DNA from: Pseudomonas fluorescens
GTDB taxonomy: Bacteria; Pseudomonadota; Gammaproteobacteria; Pseudomonadales; Pseudomonadaceae
NCBI RefSeq assembly: GCF_004683905.1
Contig: NZ_CP038438.1
Location: forward strand, 1,674,001 to 1,738,000
Direction: 5' to 3'
DNA: 64,000 nucleotides
Every line of letters begins with the position of its first letter. Position 1 is the stretch's first letter. Position numbers and translations under genes: made by a program. Below are positions 24,827 through 36,300 of this stretch, piece after piece. Below the pieces are notes generated by a model. The model did not search any database. It was not told where the DNA came from and saw only the letters and a list, made by a program, of their open reading frames with translations.

Positions 24827-25567
24827 GTGGACAAGTACCTTTATGTGGCAATGACCGGCGCCAGTCAGAACGCACTGGCGCAAAAGGCACATGCCAACAA
24901 CCTGGCGAACATCTCCACCAATGGTTTTCAGCGCGATCTGGAGCAGGCGCGTTCGATGCCGGTGTTCGGTGACAGCTTTCCGGCGCGTGCGTTTGCCATG
25001 AGCGAACGGCCCGCCACCGACTTCACCGCCGGTTCGCTGGTGCAGACCGGGCGTGACCTCGACGTCGCCGTGACCGGCAACGGTTTTATTGCCGTGCAGA
25101 ACCCTAACGGTGGCGAAAGCTACGTGCGCACCGGCAGCCTGAACATCGACGCCCTCGGCGTATTGCGCGCCGGCAACGGCATGCCGGTACTCGGCAATGG
25201 CGGTCCGATCGCCGTGCCGCCGGAGCAGCAGGTCGAAGTCGGTGAAGACGGCACCATCAGTATTCGTGCGATGGGCGAAGGCCCGCGCGTCATGGCGGAA
25301 GTCGACCGGATCAAACTGGTCAACCCGGACATCAAGAACCTCAACAAGGGCCTCGACGGTTCGATCTACACCAAGGATGGCCAGCCGGCGCCGGCCGATG
25401 CCAACGTCAAACTGGTGTCGGGTTTCCTTGAGTCGAGCAACGTCAACGCCGTGGAAGAAATGACCTCGGTGCTGGCCCTGGCCAAGCAGTTCGAGTTGCA
25501 CGTCAAGATGATGAACACCGCCAAAGACGACGACCAGGCCATGGCTCGGGTCTTGCAGATCAGCTAA
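24827..25567 (+). CDS. flgF: Flagellar proximal rod protein FlgF
   Basis: 246 residues from GTG 24827 (VDKYLYVAMTGASQNALAQKAHANNLANIS), the usual FlgF N-terminus. AGGAAAG lies just upstream. The N-terminal flagellar rod motif (ANNLANISTNGFQRD) and C-terminal ESSNVNAVEEMTSVLALAKQFELHVKMM are the coiled parts that polymerise in the rod. First gene of the flgFGHIJKL run. Confidence 0.96.
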   Translation: MDKYLYVAMTGASQNALAQKAHANNLANISTNGFQRDLEQARSMPVFGDSFPARAFAMSERPATDFTAGSLVQTGRDLDVAVTGNGFIAVQNPNGGESYVRTGSLNIDALGVLRAGNGMPVLGNGGPIAVPPEQQVEVGEDGTISIRAMGEGPRVMAEVDRIKLVNPDIKNLNKGLDGSIYTKDGQPAPADANVKLVSGFLESSNVNAVEEMTSVLALAKQFELHVKMMNTAKDDDQAMARVLQIS

Positions 25568-25612
25568 TTATCAGAACGTCGCGCCGTAAAACAGGCGCAC
25601 GAGGAGAATCGA

Positions 25613-26398
25613 ATGCTTCCGGCTCTATGGGTTGCCAAAACCGGTCTGTCCGCCCAGGACACCAACCTGACCACCATTTCCAACAACCTGGCGAACGTCT
25701 CGACCACGGGTTTCAAACGTGACCGTGCCGAGTTCCAGGACCTGCTGTACCAGATCAAGCGTCAGCCAGGCGCCCAGTCGACCCAGGACAGCGAACTGCC
25801 GTCGGGTCTGCAACTGGGTACCGGTGTGCGCATCGTCGGCACGCAGAAAAACTTCACCGCCGGCAGCCTGCAAACCACCGAGCAGCCGCTGGACATGGCC
25901 ATCGACGGTCGCGGTTTCTTCCAGATCCTGCAGCCGGACGGCACCACGTCCTATACCCGTGACGGTACTTTCCACCTCGACTCCAACGGCCAGATCGTCA
26001 ACGCCAGCGGTTTCGCCCTGGAGCCGGCCATCGTCATCCCGAACAACGCGCAGAGCTTCACCGTCGGCACCGACGGCACCGTGTCGATCACAGTGCCAGG
26101 CAACCCGGCCGCTCAGGTGATCGGCAACCTGCAAACCGCCGACTTCATCAACCCGGCCGGTCTGCAGGCAGTGGGCAACAACCTGTTCCTGGAAACCGCT
26201 GCTTCCGGCGCGCCGCAAATCGGCACCCCGGGCCTGAACGGTTTCGGTACCACACTGCAGAACACCCTGGAAGGTTCCAACGTCAGCACCGTTGAAGAGA
26301 TGGTCAACATGATCACCACTCAGCGCGCTTACGAGATGAACTCCAAGGTGATCTCCACCGCCGACCAGATGCTCTCGTTCGTAACGCAGAATCTGTAA
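25613..26398 (+). CDS. flgG: Flagellar distal rod protein FlgG
   Basis: 261 residues. GAGGAG lies upstream. MLPALWVAKTGLSAQDTNLT with SNNLANVSTTGFKRDRAEFQDLLYQ, and C-terminal EGSNVSTVEEMVNMITTQRAYEMNSKVI, both standard. It forms the distal rod through the LP rings. Confidence 0.97.
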   Translation: MLPALWVAKTGLSAQDTNLTTISNNLANVSTTGFKRDRAEFQDLLYQIKRQPGAQSTQDSELPSGLQLGTGVRIVGTQKNFTAGSLQTTEQPLDMAIDGRGFFQILQPDGTTSYTRDGTFHLDSNGQIVNASGFALEPAIVIPNNAQSFTVGTDGTVSITVPGNPAAQVIGNLQTADFINPAGLQAVGNNLFLETAASGAPQIGTPGLNGFGTTLQNTLEGSNVSTVEEMVNMITTQRAYEMNSKVISTADQMLSFVTQNL

Positions 26399-26449
26399 TC
26401 AAGTCTATGGGGCGGCCTGAGGTCGCCAGCAACACCGTGAGGTAGGGTC

Positions 26450-27145
26450 ATGAAACGCTTCGTATCTGTTCTGGCATTGGGTGGGGTCGTCTCGCTCGCG
26501 GGCTGCGTCGCACCGACGCCCAAGCCCAATGACCCTTATTACGCTCCGGTGTTGCCACGCACGCCATTGCCGTCTGCGGCCAATAACGGCTCGATCTATC
26601 AGGCCGGCTTCGAGCAGAACCTGTACAGCGACCGCAAGGCATTCCGGGTCGGTGACATCATCACCATCACCCTGAACGAGAAGACTCAGGCGAGCAAGAA
26701 CGCCAACTCCCAGGTGGCCAAGAACAGCAAGACCGGCATCGGCCTGACTTCGCTGTTTGGCGGCAGTGGCACCACCAACAACCCGTTGGGTGGCAATGAC
26801 CTGAGCCTCGACGTCGGCTACAGCGGCGACCGCGCGACCAAGGGCGACAGCAAGGCGGCGCAGGGCAACACCCTGACCGGTTCGATCACCGTGACCGTGG
26901 CCGACGTGTTGCCCAACGGCATCATCGCCGTGCGCGGCGAGAAGTGGATGACCCTCAACACCGGCGACGAGTTGGTGCGGATCGCAGGTCTGGTGCGTGC
27001 CGATGACATCGCCACCGACAACACCGTGTCGTCGACCCGTGTCGCCGATGCGCGCATCACCTACTCGGGCACCGGTTCGTTTGCCGATGCGAGTCAGCCA
27101 GGCTGGTTCGACCGTTTCTTCCTCAGCCCGCTGTTCCCTTTCTAG
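26450..27145 (+). CDS. flgH: Flagellar L-ring lipoprotein FlgH
   Basis: 231 residues. Lipobox SLAGC with lipidated C19 after a short signal. The outer-membrane ring segment has [19 protein letters not shown] and [28 protein letters not shown] precedes the start. It ends directly at the flgI start codon. Confidence 0.97.
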   Translation: MKRFVSVLALGGVVSLAGCVAPTPKPNDPYYAPVLPRTPLPSAANNGSIYQAGFEQNLYSDRKAFRVGDIITITLNEKTQASKNANSQVAKNSKTGIGLTSLFGGSGTTNNPLGGNDLSLDVGYSGDRATKGDSKAAQGNTLTGSITVTVADVLPNGIIAVRGEKWMTLNTGDELVRIAGLVRADDIATDNTVSSTRVADARITYSGTGSFADASQPGWFDRFFLSPLFPF

Positions 27146-28261
27146 GTGGCGACTTTGAATTTCAAGAGCCTCATGCTGGCTGCGGCCCTGTTGTCCGCAG
27201 CCTTTGGTGCCCACGCCGAGCGGCTGAAAGATATCGCCAGCATTTCCGGCGTGCGTTCCAACCAGTTGATCGGTTACGGCCTGGTGGTCGGGCTTAACGG
27301 CACCGGTGACCAGACGACGCAGACCCCGTTCACTCTACAGACCTTCAACAACATGCTGTCGCAGTTCGGCATCAAGGTGCCGCCGGGATCGGGCAACGTG
27401 CAGTTGAAAAACGTCGCAGCGGTGTCGGTGAGTGCCGATCTGCCGGCGTTCGCCAAACCGGGTCAGCAGGTCGACATTACCGTTTCTTCGATCGGTAACT
27501 CCAAGAGCCTGCGCGGCGGCACTCTGTTGCTGACCCCGCTCAAGGGTATCGACGGCAACGTCTACGCCATCGCTCAGGGCAACCTGGTGGTCGGTGGTTT
27601 CGATGCCGAAGGTCGCGACGGTTCGAAGATCACCGTCAACGTTCCGTCGGCCGGTCGTATTCCGGGTGGTGCTTCGGTGGAGCGTTCGGTACCGAGCGGT
27701 TTCAACCAGGGCAACAGCCTGACGCTGAACCTCAACCGTTCCGACTTCACCACGGCCAAGCGTATCGTCGACAAGATCAACGACATGCTCGGCCCTGGCG
27801 TGGCGCAAGCCATCGACGGCGGCTCGATCCGTGTGACGGCGCCGCTCGATCCGAGCCAGCGCGTCGACTATCTGTCGATCCTCGAAAACCTTGAAGTCGA
27901 TCCGGGTCAGGCGGTGGCGAAAGTCATCATCAACTCGCGCACCGGCACCATCGTCATCGGCCAGAACGTGAAAGTCTCGCCGGCCGCCGTGACCCACGGC
28001 AGTCTGACCGTGACCATCACCGAAGACCCGATCGTCAGCCAGCCGGGCCCGCTGTCCAATGGGCAGACGGCCGTCGTGCCACGTTCGCGGGTCAATGCTC
28101 AGCAGGAAGCCAAGCCGATGTTCAAGTTCGGCCCGGGCACCACCCTCGACGAGATCGTGCGGGCGGTGAACCAGGTTGGCGCGGCACCGGGTGACCTGAT
28201 GGCCATTCTCGAAGCACTGAAGCAGGCCGGCGCGTTGCAAGCCGACCTGATCGTGATCTGA
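27146..28261 (+). CDS. flgI: Flagellar P-ring protein FlgI
   Basis: 371 residues from GTG 27146, the base after the flgH stop; a TTG 9 bases further is the other option. Signal peptide at about 1-24 ([14 protein letters not shown]), then the family motif [30 protein letters not shown]. It is secreted to the periplasm and forms the ring in peptidoglycan. Confidence 0.97.
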   Translation: MATLNFKSLMLAAALLSAAFGAHAERLKDIASISGVRSNQLIGYGLVVGLNGTGDQTTQTPFTLQTFNNMLSQFGIKVPPGSGNVQLKNVAAVSVSADLPAFAKPGQQVDITVSSIGNSKSLRGGTLLLTPLKGIDGNVYAIAQGNLVVGGFDAEGRDGSKITVNVPSAGRIPGGASVERSVPSGFNQGNSLTLNLNRSDFTTAKRIVDKINDMLGPGVAQAIDGGSIRVTAPLDPSQRVDYLSILENLEVDPGQAVAKVIINSRTGTIVIGQNVKVSPAAVTHGSLTVTITEDPIVSQPGPLSNGQTAVVPRSRVNAQQEAKPMFKFGPGTTLDEIVRAVNQVGAAPGDLMAILEALKQAGALQADLIVI

Positions 28262-28272
28262 GGACGCCGACC

Positions 28273-29550
28273 ATGGATATGCGCAAAGGCAGTCTGGTGG
28301 GCACGGGCGATTCGGGGTCGTACTCCGACCTCAATCGTCTGAACCAGCTCAAGGTCGGCGACAAGAACAGCGATGCGAACATGCGCAAAGTGGCGCAGGA
28401 ATTCGAATCGCTGTTCCTTGGCGAAATGCTCAAGTCGATGCGTTCGGCCACCGAGGCGTTGGGTAAAGACAACCCGATGAACACCCCGGCGGCCAAGCAA
28501 TATCAGGAAATGTACGATCAGCAACTGGCGGTGTCGCTGTCCCGCGAGGGCGGCGGTATCGGTCTGGCCGACGTGCTGATGAAGCAGATGTCGAGGAATA
28601 AACCGCTGGCACCGGGTGAGGCTGCAGCCGCGTCCGCCGCCAAGCAGGAGGCAGCAAAAGCCGCTGCGGTGCAGACCCCGATTGCCGCCGCCACCAATGG
28701 ACCGTTGTCACGGCTCAATGGTGAGCGTCCGTTGTGGGCCTCGCGTTCTGGGCGTGTCGCCAATACCGAAGCCTCGCACAGCAATGATATGGCAATGATC
28801 AACAAGCGTCGTCTGGCATTGCCGCCGAAACTGGCCGATCGTTTGCTCGCCGGTCTGGTGCCGTCCGCCACGCCGACCGCCACCAATGCCTTGCCACAAC
28901 GTGCCGTGACCACGGCCGCCACCGGCGCCGGCCCGCTGTACAACGGCGACTGGCTGAGCCGTGCCGAAGACGCCAAGGCGTCCGGCGGGCAGATGCAGAT
29001 TTACGGTCGGGCGATGGCGCAGATTCCGCTGGCGCCGGCCAAGCGCGCCTTCAGCTCCGCCGACGAATTCGTCAACACCATGCTGCCGATGGCCAAAGAA
29101 GCCGCCGCGCGTATTGGCGTCGATCCGCGTTATCTGGTGGCGCAAGCCGCACTGGAAACCGGCTGGGGCAAATCGGTCATGCGTGCCCAGGATGGCAGCA
29201 GCAGTCACAACCTGTTCGGCATCAAGGCCAGCAGCAACTGGACCGGCGATTCGGCCCGGGCAATCACCAGCGAGTTCCGCAACGGGCAGATGGTCAAGGA
29301 GACGGCGCAGTTCCGTTCCTATGCCTCGTACAAGGACAGTTTCCACGATCTGGTGACTTTGCTGCAGACCAACAATCGCTATCAAGATGTGGTGAAGTCG
29401 GCCGATAACCCAGAACAGTTTGTACGCGAGTTGCAAAAGGCCGGTTACGCGACCGACCCGAACTACGCGACGAAGATTTCGCAGATAGCCAAGCAGATGA
29501 ACAGTTTCGAAAACTACGCTGCGGCCGGCGTTTCAACGACGCCTCTATAA
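28273..29550 (+). CDS. flgJ: Flagellar rod-cap and peptidoglycan hydrolase FlgJ
   Basis: 425 residues. N-terminal rod-capping domain, about 30-105 (VAQEFESLFLGEMLKSMRSA). A variable Ala-rich linker spans about 110-250. C-terminal glucosaminidase/muramidase domain, about 265-410, has AQAALETGWGKSVMRAQDGSSSHNLFGIKA and YRSYASYKDSFHDLVTLL-type motifs. It opens the cell wall for the rod. Longer than E. coli FlgJ (313) because of the linker, usual for pseudomonads. Confidence 0.96.
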   Translation: MDMRKGSLVGTGDSGSYSDLNRLNQLKVGDKNSDANMRKVAQEFESLFLGEMLKSMRSATEALGKDNPMNTPAAKQYQEMYDQQLAVSLSREGGGIGLADVLMKQMSRNKPLAPGEAAAASAAKQEAAKAAAVQTPIAAATNGPLSRLNGERPLWASRSGRVANTEASHSNDMAMINKRRLALPPKLADRLLAGLVPSATPTATNALPQRAVTTAATGAGPLYNGDWLSRAEDAKASGGQMQIYGRAMAQIPLAPAKRAFSSADEFVNTMLPMAKEAAARIGVDPRYLVAQAALETGWGKSVMRAQDGSSSHNLFGIKASSNWTGDSARAITSEFRNGQMVKETAQFRSYASYKDSFHDLVTLLQTNNRYQDVVKSADNPEQFVRELQKAGYATDPNYATKISQIAKQMNSFENYAAAGVSTTPL

Positions 29551-29571
29551 ACACACGGTAAGGTTTGAATC

Positions 29572-31617
29572 ATGAGTTTGCTCAATATCGGGATGTCGGG
29601 GTTGTCCGCGAGTTCTTCCTCTCTCGCGACCACAGGTAACAACATTGCCAACGTCGACACCGCCGGTTATTCACGCCAGCAAACCGTGCAGAGCACCAAG
29701 TCCTCGCAGCAGTTCGGCAACGTCTTCATCGGTACGGGGACGACCCTGGCCGATGTGCGCCGGGTCTACAACTCTTACCTCGAAAACCAGCTGCATACCG
29801 CCACCTCGCTCAATAGCGAAGCGGCTGCGTACGGTGCCCAGGCCACTGCGCTGGATGCCTCGATGTCCGATACCAACACCGGCCTGACCGGTGTGCTGCA
29901 GAAGTTCTTTACTTCGATGCAGGGCGTGGCGACTTCTGCCACTGATGACACCTCCCGTCAGTCGGTGCTGACCGGTGCGCAGGCCCTGACCAGCCGTTTC
30001 AATGCGCTGGCCAAACAGCTGAACGATCAGAACACCACGATCAATGGCAACCTGGGCGACATGACGTCCCAGGTCAACAAGCTGGCGACTTCGATTGCCA
30101 ACCTGAACCAGAAGATCGGCGAGATTTCCACCAGCGGCGGCCAGCCGAACGATCTGCTCGACAGCCGTAACGAAGCGGTGCGTCAGCTCTCCGAGCTGAC
30201 CGGTGCACAGGTCGTCGAGCGTGGCACCAGTTTTGACGTGTACATCGGCACCGGCCAGCCGCTGGTGATCGGCAACACCACCAACACCCTGAGCACCGTG
30301 CCGAGCAAGGACGATCCGACGCGCATGGCGATTCAGCTGGACCGCGGCTCAAGCGTGATCGACATCACGTCGGCCATGAGCGGTGGCGAAATCGGTGGCC
30401 TGCTGACCTATCGCAAAGAAGTGCTCGACCCTTCGCTCAATGAGTTGGGGCGTGTCGCGCTGGTGGTGGCCGATCAGGTCAACAGCCAGCAAGCCCAGGG
30501 CATCGACAAGAACGGTGACTTCGGCGCCGCGATCTTCAACAACATCAACAGTGCCGCGCTGGTCAGCCAGCGCAGCATTGCGCAGTCGACCAATAGCGCC
30601 GGCTCGGGCAACCTCGATGTCACCATCAAGGACACCGGCAAGCTGACCACCAGCGATTACCAGGTGACCTTCACCAGCGCCACCAACTATTCGGTCAAGC
30701 GCTCCGATGGCACCGACATGGGCTCGTTCAGCACCACGACCACGCCACCGCCGGTGATCGACGGCTTCACCCTGGCCCTCAACGGCGGCGCCCTGAGCGC
30801 TGGCGACACCTTCAAGGTGACACCGACCCGTAACGCGGCAAGCACTATTCAGACGGTACTGACCGATCCGAAGAAAATCGCTGCGGCAGCACCGCTGACC
30901 GGCGTGGCCAGTGCCAACAACTCCGGTACCTACACCCAGCCGACGCTGACCGATTCGTTCAACATCTACAACCCGGCGTCGCAGACCGAGTTGCAGAATG
31001 CGCTCAAATATTCGACGCCGGTCAAATTGGTGTTTGGTGCGGTCGCCAGCGGCAGCCAGTCGTACAACATGGTTGACGCCAAGGGCAACACCATCGGTTC
31101 GGGCACCATCGTGCCGGGGCAGGCCAACACCTTGAACCTCAAGGTCGGCATGGTCGACTCCACCGGTGCTCCGGTGATGGACACCACGGTCACGCCGAAC
31201 GTGCAGAAGACCTTCACCGTACAGACCACCGTGGGCGCGACGCCGAAGTCCGGCGAAACCTTCACCATCAACCTGACCGGCGCGGCGTCTTCGGATAACC
31301 GCAACGCACAGACACTGGTTGGCCTGCAGACCAAGCAGACCGTGGACACCGGCAGCGGCAGCAAGGGCATCAGCCTGACCGACGCCTACAACAAACTGGT
31401 GACCAACGTCGGTACCAAGGCTGCGCAGAGCAAGTCCGACAATGAAGCCACCTCGGTGATCCTCGATCAGGCCAAGGGCGCGCGTGATTCGCTGTCCCAG
31501 GTCAACCTCGATGAAGAGACCGGCAACCTGGTCAAGTATCAGCAGTACTACACAGCGTCTTCGCAGATCATCAAAGCTGCGCAGGAAACCTTCGCCACGC
31601 TGATCAACAGTCTTTAA
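29572..31617 (+). CDS. flgK: Hook-filament junction protein FlgK
   Basis: 681 residues. N-terminal MSLLNIGMSGLSASSSSLATTGNNIANVDTAGYSRQ and C-terminal SQVNLDEETGNLVKYQQYYTASSQIIKAAQETFATL form the coiled-coil ends. The central domains are larger than in E. coli (547 residues). It caps the hook and starts the filament. Confidence 0.97.
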   Translation: MSLLNIGMSGLSASSSSLATTGNNIANVDTAGYSRQQTVQSTKSSQQFGNVFIGTGTTLADVRRVYNSYLENQLHTATSLNSEAAAYGAQATALDASMSDTNTGLTGVLQKFFTSMQGVATSATDDTSRQSVLTGAQALTSRFNALAKQLNDQNTTINGNLGDMTSQVNKLATSIANLNQKIGEISTSGGQPNDLLDSRNEAVRQLSELTGAQVVERGTSFDVYIGTGQPLVIGNTTNTLSTVPSKDDPTRMAIQLDRGSSVIDITSAMSGGEIGGLLTYRKEVLDPSLNELGRVALVVADQVNSQQAQGIDKNGDFGAAIFNNINSAALVSQRSIAQSTNSAGSGNLDVTIKDTGKLTTSDYQVTFTSATNYSVKRSDGTDMGSFSTTTTPPPVIDGFTLALNGGALSAGDTFKVTPTRNAASTIQTVLTDPKKIAAAAPLTGVASANNSGTYTQPTLTDSFNIYNPASQTELQNALKYSTPVKLVFGAVASGSQSYNMVDAKGNTIGSGTIVPGQANTLNLKVGMVDSTGAPVMDTTVTPNVQKTFTVQTTVGATPKSGETFTINLTGAASSDNRNAQTLVGLQTKQTVDTGSGSKGISLTDAYNKLVTNVGTKAAQSKSDNEATSVILDQAKGARDSLSQVNLDEETGNLVKYQQYYTASSQIIKAAQETFATLINSL

Positions 31618-31630
31618 GGAGTCGTAATTC

Positions 31631-33202
31631 ATGCGCATTTCCACCGCCCAGTATTACGCGACGCAAGCTGCTCAATATCAGCGCAACTACAGCAAGACGG
31701 TCGCGACCGCCAACGAAGCGAGCAGCCTGCAGCGCATCAACACCGCTGCCGACGATCCGATCGGCGCCGGTCGCCTGCTCAAGCTGGGTCAGCAAAGTGC
31801 GATGCTCGACCAGTATCAGGGCAACATCGACACCACCAAGAGCTCGCTGACCGTGCAGGAGTCGACGTTGAACTCCATCACCACGGCTCTGCAGCGCGCC
31901 AAGGAAATCGGCCTGGCCGCCAACAACGGTATCGCCACCGACGACAACCGCAAGGCGTACGCGGCGGAACTGAGCCAGATCCAGCAACAAGTGCTGGGCC
32001 TGATGAACTCCAAGGATGCCAACGGCAACTACCTGTTCTCCGGTTCCAAGACCGATACCGCGCCGTACTCGCAAAACGTCGACGGCACCTACACCTATAA
32101 CGGTGACCAGACCCAGATCAACCTGGGCATTGGCGACGGTATGTCGGTCGCGACCAATACCACCGGTTGGGACGCCTTCCAGCAGACCATCAACACCAGC
32201 CGCACCCAGACCACCATGACCGCTCCGGCGGTGGATGACGGTCGTGTGGTGCTGTCCAACGGTACGGTCGGCACCGCAGCGACCTACAACGCCAAGTTCA
32301 CGGCGGGCCAGCCATACACCGTGGATTTCATCAGCAGCACGCAGTTGAAAATCACCGATGCCCTGGGCAACGACGTGACGTCCGAGGCCAGCCAGAACGG
32401 CCTGATCAGCAACAGCAATGGTGCCAACCAGACCGTCAGCTTCCGTGGCGTCGACATGAAGTTGAACATCAACCTCAAGGCCGGCGACACCAACCCGGAT
32501 GCGGTCATCGCCGGTCACAGCTTCCAGCTGTCGGCCACGCCTGATTCGTTCACTACCGCGCGCAGCCCGGGCAACCCGTCGACGGCGGTCATCACCGGCT
32601 CCAGCGTGACCAACCAGGCGGCGTACAGCGCGGCCTTCCCGTCGGGCGGCGGCGCGGTGCTGAAGTTCACCAGCGCCACCGATTTCGACCTGTACGCGGC
32701 CCCTGTGACCGCTGACAGCAAACCGGTGTCGTCGGGCACCATGGTCGGCAGCAACGCCACGGCCGCCGGTGTGACCTTCGCCATTGGCGGTACGCCGGGC
32801 GCGGGCGATCAATTCTCGATCCAGTCCAACAACCACCAGACCCAGAACGTGCTCGACACCCTGGGCCAGATGGTCACGGCGCTGAACCTGCCGGTCGACG
32901 GTGATCCGGTGGTCAAACAGAAATTCCAGGGGGCCATGGAGGCGGCGCTGGGCAACATCGACAGCGCGTCCAACCAGATTGGCGCTGCGGTGACCTCGAT
33001 CGGTGCTCGCGGGCAATCGCTGGATGACCAGAACACCACCAACCAGAGCCTGATCCAGGCCAACACCACGACCCAGGGTTCGATCCGTGATTCGGATCCG
33101 GCCGAGGTGATGACCCGCCTGACGTTGCAGCAGACCATGCTGCAAGCCTCGCAACTGGCGTTCAGCAAGATCAGTCAGTTGGGTCTGTTCAACAAGATCT
33201 GA
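31631..33202 (+). CDS. flgL: Hook-filament junction protein FlgL
   Basis: 523 residues. N-terminal MRISTAQYYATQAAQYQRNYSKT and RINTAADDPIGAGRLLKL; C-terminal EVMTRLTLQQTMLQASQLAFSKISQLGLFNKI. AAGGAG is at 31617-31622. The central part is longer than E. coli FlgL (317) and rich in Thr/Ser/Asn. Last gene of the flg run. Confidence 0.96.
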   Translation: MRISTAQYYATQAAQYQRNYSKTVATANEASSLQRINTAADDPIGAGRLLKLGQQSAMLDQYQGNIDTTKSSLTVQESTLNSITTALQRAKEIGLAANNGIATDDNRKAYAAELSQIQQQVLGLMNSKDANGNYLFSGSKTDTAPYSQNVDGTYTYNGDQTQINLGIGDGMSVATNTTGWDAFQQTINTSRTQTTMTAPAVDDGRVVLSNGTVGTAATYNAKFTAGQPYTVDFISSTQLKITDALGNDVTSEASQNGLISNSNGANQTVSFRGVDMKLNINLKAGDTNPDAVIAGHSFQLSATPDSFTTARSPGNPSTAVITGSSVTNQAAYSAAFPSGGGAVLKFTSATDFDLYAAPVTADSKPVSSGTMVGSNATAAGVTFAIGGTPGAGDQFSIQSNNHQTQNVLDTLGQMVTALNLPVDGDPVVKQKFQGAMEAALGNIDSASNQIGAAVTSIGARGQSLDDQNTTNQSLIQANTTTQGSIRDSDPAEVMTRLTLQQTMLQASQLAFSKISQLGLFNKI

Positions 33203-33208
33203 CGTTGG

Positions 33209-33233
33209 ACGGGCGCGCAGGCGCCCGTTTGTC
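33209..33233 (+). terminator. Weak terminator after flgL
   Basis: ACGGGCGC-GCAG-GCGCCCGT followed by TTGTC; a strong stem but a short T-run. Confidence 0.55.
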
Positions 33234-33311
33234 TCGTCCTTCAGTTAATGTTTTTTTGCGGTTTCATGGGCTCGCTTTACCGAGCGGGCTCGTACCGCCT
33301 GTGAGCCCGCC

Positions 33312-36300
33312 GTGAATCCACTCCCTCTCGTCAGTCTGGTCATTCCCGCCTTCAATCCGCGCTTCTTCGAGCGGACCTTGAACAGTGCGGTGAGCCAGAC
33401 TTATGGCCAACTCGAAATCATCGTTTGCGACGACAGCCGCGGCAGCGAGATTGAAGCCATCGTTGCGGCGGTAGTCGAGCAGTCCGGCGTCGCCGTGCGT
33501 TACGTGCGCAATCCACGAACGTTGGGGCTGGTCGACAACCTCAAGGCTTGTCTCGAGCAGGCGCAGGGCGAGTACATCAAGTTTCTGTGCGATGACGATC
33601 TGCTCTATTCCGCGTGCATCGAGCAGCAGGCCCATGAAATGCAGCGTGCAGAAGTCAGCCTGGTGGTGGCGCAACGGCTGCTCTGGGACGCAAACGACAT
33701 CATTCTGCCGGCGCGCATCGAAAACACGCCGTTGTCGCCAGTCAGTGGCTTGCTCAAGGGCGACGACGTACTGGGCATCTTTGAAAAATTCCCGGTCAAC
33801 GTGCTCGGTGGCTTCAGCAATGCGCTGATGCGTCGTGCCGACGTCGTCGAGCTGTTGCCGGCATTGACCGAGGACGGCGCCTGCTTCGTCGCAACGCTGG
33901 ATTTTGCCCTGTATGTCTGCCTGCTGCGGCGCGGCAATCTGGCGGTGTCCAACAGCGTACTCAGTGCCGAACGCCTCTACCCGGAGCGTCTGAGTGCACA
34001 GCAACCGATGAAGGATGCTGCGCAAGTCGAGCGCGAGTGGATTTCGCAAATGCTCAAGGCGCGCAGCGGTGAATCGGCGCCTGCGCCGGGATGGGTGCGT
34101 TATGTTCCGTTGTCCCGCGCTGATGAGTTGCCCCGGGTCTGGCAAGAGTTGCCCCTGAGTCGAACCCTGGGTACCAAGCAGAGCCGTCAGGAGTGGGGAG
34201 TCGGCGTCAACAGCTTCAGCTTCGGCGAACTGTACGCGCAGTGGCTGGCATGTCGGGTGCTCACCGAGCAGCAACGCCACTGGTTGCCGGAAACGCTTGC
34301 CAGTTGGCCCTGCCAGCCGCGCATCGTGCCGATCATCATTGACGGGCAGGGCAGTCGCGATGGCCTGGAGCGCACATTGGAGGCGCTCGCCGCGCAGGAT
34401 TATCCGCCAGAGCTGATCCTGGTCCTGTCCGTTTCGTGTGCCGAGGCGCGCCTTGATGGGCGCGTGTTCCACATGCCGTTGCAGGATGACGGGCTGGAGC
34501 AGATTAATACGTTGCTGCCGCAGCTCGAAGGGGCCGACTGGTTCTATCTGTTGCAGCCAGGCGATCGCCTGGTGGCGCCGGCGTTGCTGGTCATGGCCGA
34601 CCGGATCGCGCACACCCCAACCCTGACATGTCTGTACAGCGACGAAGGCAGCCTGCGCAGCGGCGAGTCGGCAGAGCCTGCGTTCAAACCGGATTTCAAC
34701 CTCGACCTGATGCGCAGTTATCCCTATGTCGGGCGCGCCCTGGCATTCAAGCGCGAGCGATTTCTGGCGCTCGGCGGCTTTGCGCCGACGTTTGCCGAAC
34801 TGGCACCGCATGATGCGCTGTGGCGGATGGTCGAGAACGACGGCTTGCACGTCGTGGGACACATCGCCGAAGTGTTGCTCGAGTCCAAATTCGATCTCTC
34901 CCAGTGGCTGACCGAGCCCGGTGTCGTGGCGCAAAGCCCGCGGATTCTCGAAGCGCATCTGCAACGCCTGGGGATTGCCCATGACATCCGCCGTGGCGGC
35001 AGCGAACTGCTCAACCGCGTGGATTATCAGCATGCGCGACGACCGCTGGTGTCGGTGGTGATTGTCACTCAAGACCAGACGGCTGCACTGCAGCGCTGTG
35101 TTGAAACGCTGCTGGAAAAGACCGCTTACACCGAGTACGAATTACTGTTGGTCGACAACGGCAGCGAAAGCGCCGAGGCGCGGGTGTGGCTGGACGGCAT
35201 GGCGCAACTGGGCAGCGAGCGAATTCGTGTGCTGAGCTATCCGCAAAAGGGTAATGCGGCGGCCGCGCACAACTTTGCGGTCAGCCATGCGCGTGGCGAG
35301 TATGTGTTGCTGCTCAATGCTTTTGCGGTGATCACTCAGGCCGACTGGCTCGACGAACTGCTCAATCATGCGCAACGCCCGGAAGTCGGCGTAGTCGGTG
35401 CGAAGCTGTTCAACCCGGACGGTGGTGTGCTGCACGCGGGGCTGATTCTCGGTTTGAACGGCCCGGTCGGTCTGCCGTTCTATGGCCAGCCCGTGCAGTC
35501 GGACGGGTACATGTTCCGCCTGCAAGCGGTGCATGACCTGAGCGCGGTTGGCGGCGATTGCCTGATGATTCGCAAGTCGGTCTTCGAGGTTGCCGGTGGG
35601 CTCGACGAACAGGATCTGAAGCAGACGTTGAACGTCGTGGATCTGTGTTTGCGGGTCGGCCGCGAAGGCTACCTGGTGGTATTGAATCCCCACGCCATGC
35701 TCGCAGTGGGCGCACGCCCGAGCGCCGCGGCGACGACTGAAGACGAAGCGCTGTTCGCCGAGGAAAGGGAAACCTTCTACCAGCGCTGGTTGCCAACCAT
35801 CGCCCGCGATCCGGCCTACAACATTAACCTGACTCTGCAGGGTGTCGGTGCCACCAACTTCAGTCTTGAGCCTGGCCTGCGAACCGGTTGGAGTGCCTTT
35901 TCCAAAGCGCAGTTGCCGAATGTGCTGGTGGTGCCGATCAACGCCTCGGCCATCGGCCATTACCGCATGAGTCAGCCGATGATCGAGTTGCAGGCGGCTA
36001 ACAGAGTCGAGGGGCGCATTTGCTACGGTTTGCCGTCGATCATTGATATCGAGCGCCAGTCGCCTGATGTGATCGTGCTGCAAGGGCGCTATTCGGAACA
36101 CGCCATCGATGAAATCCCGCCTCTGAAAAAATACTTCAATGCGCGGCGCATCTTTGAGCTCGATGACTACGTCATCGACGTTCCCCATCGCAATGCGCAC
36201 ATCCGCAACATGCCGAGCAAGCAGGACATGGAGCGTATGGTGCGACGTGCCATCGGTCTGTGTGATCGTGTGGTCGTATCGACCCAGCCCCTGGCTAACG

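Noticed and set aside
31604..33154. 516-codon minus-strand frame opposite flgL
   Set aside because: Shadow of the flagellar gene; no motif and no ribosome site.
33264..35072. 602-codon minus-strand frame opposite the large glycosyltransferase
   Set aside because: Antisense shadow with no family features.
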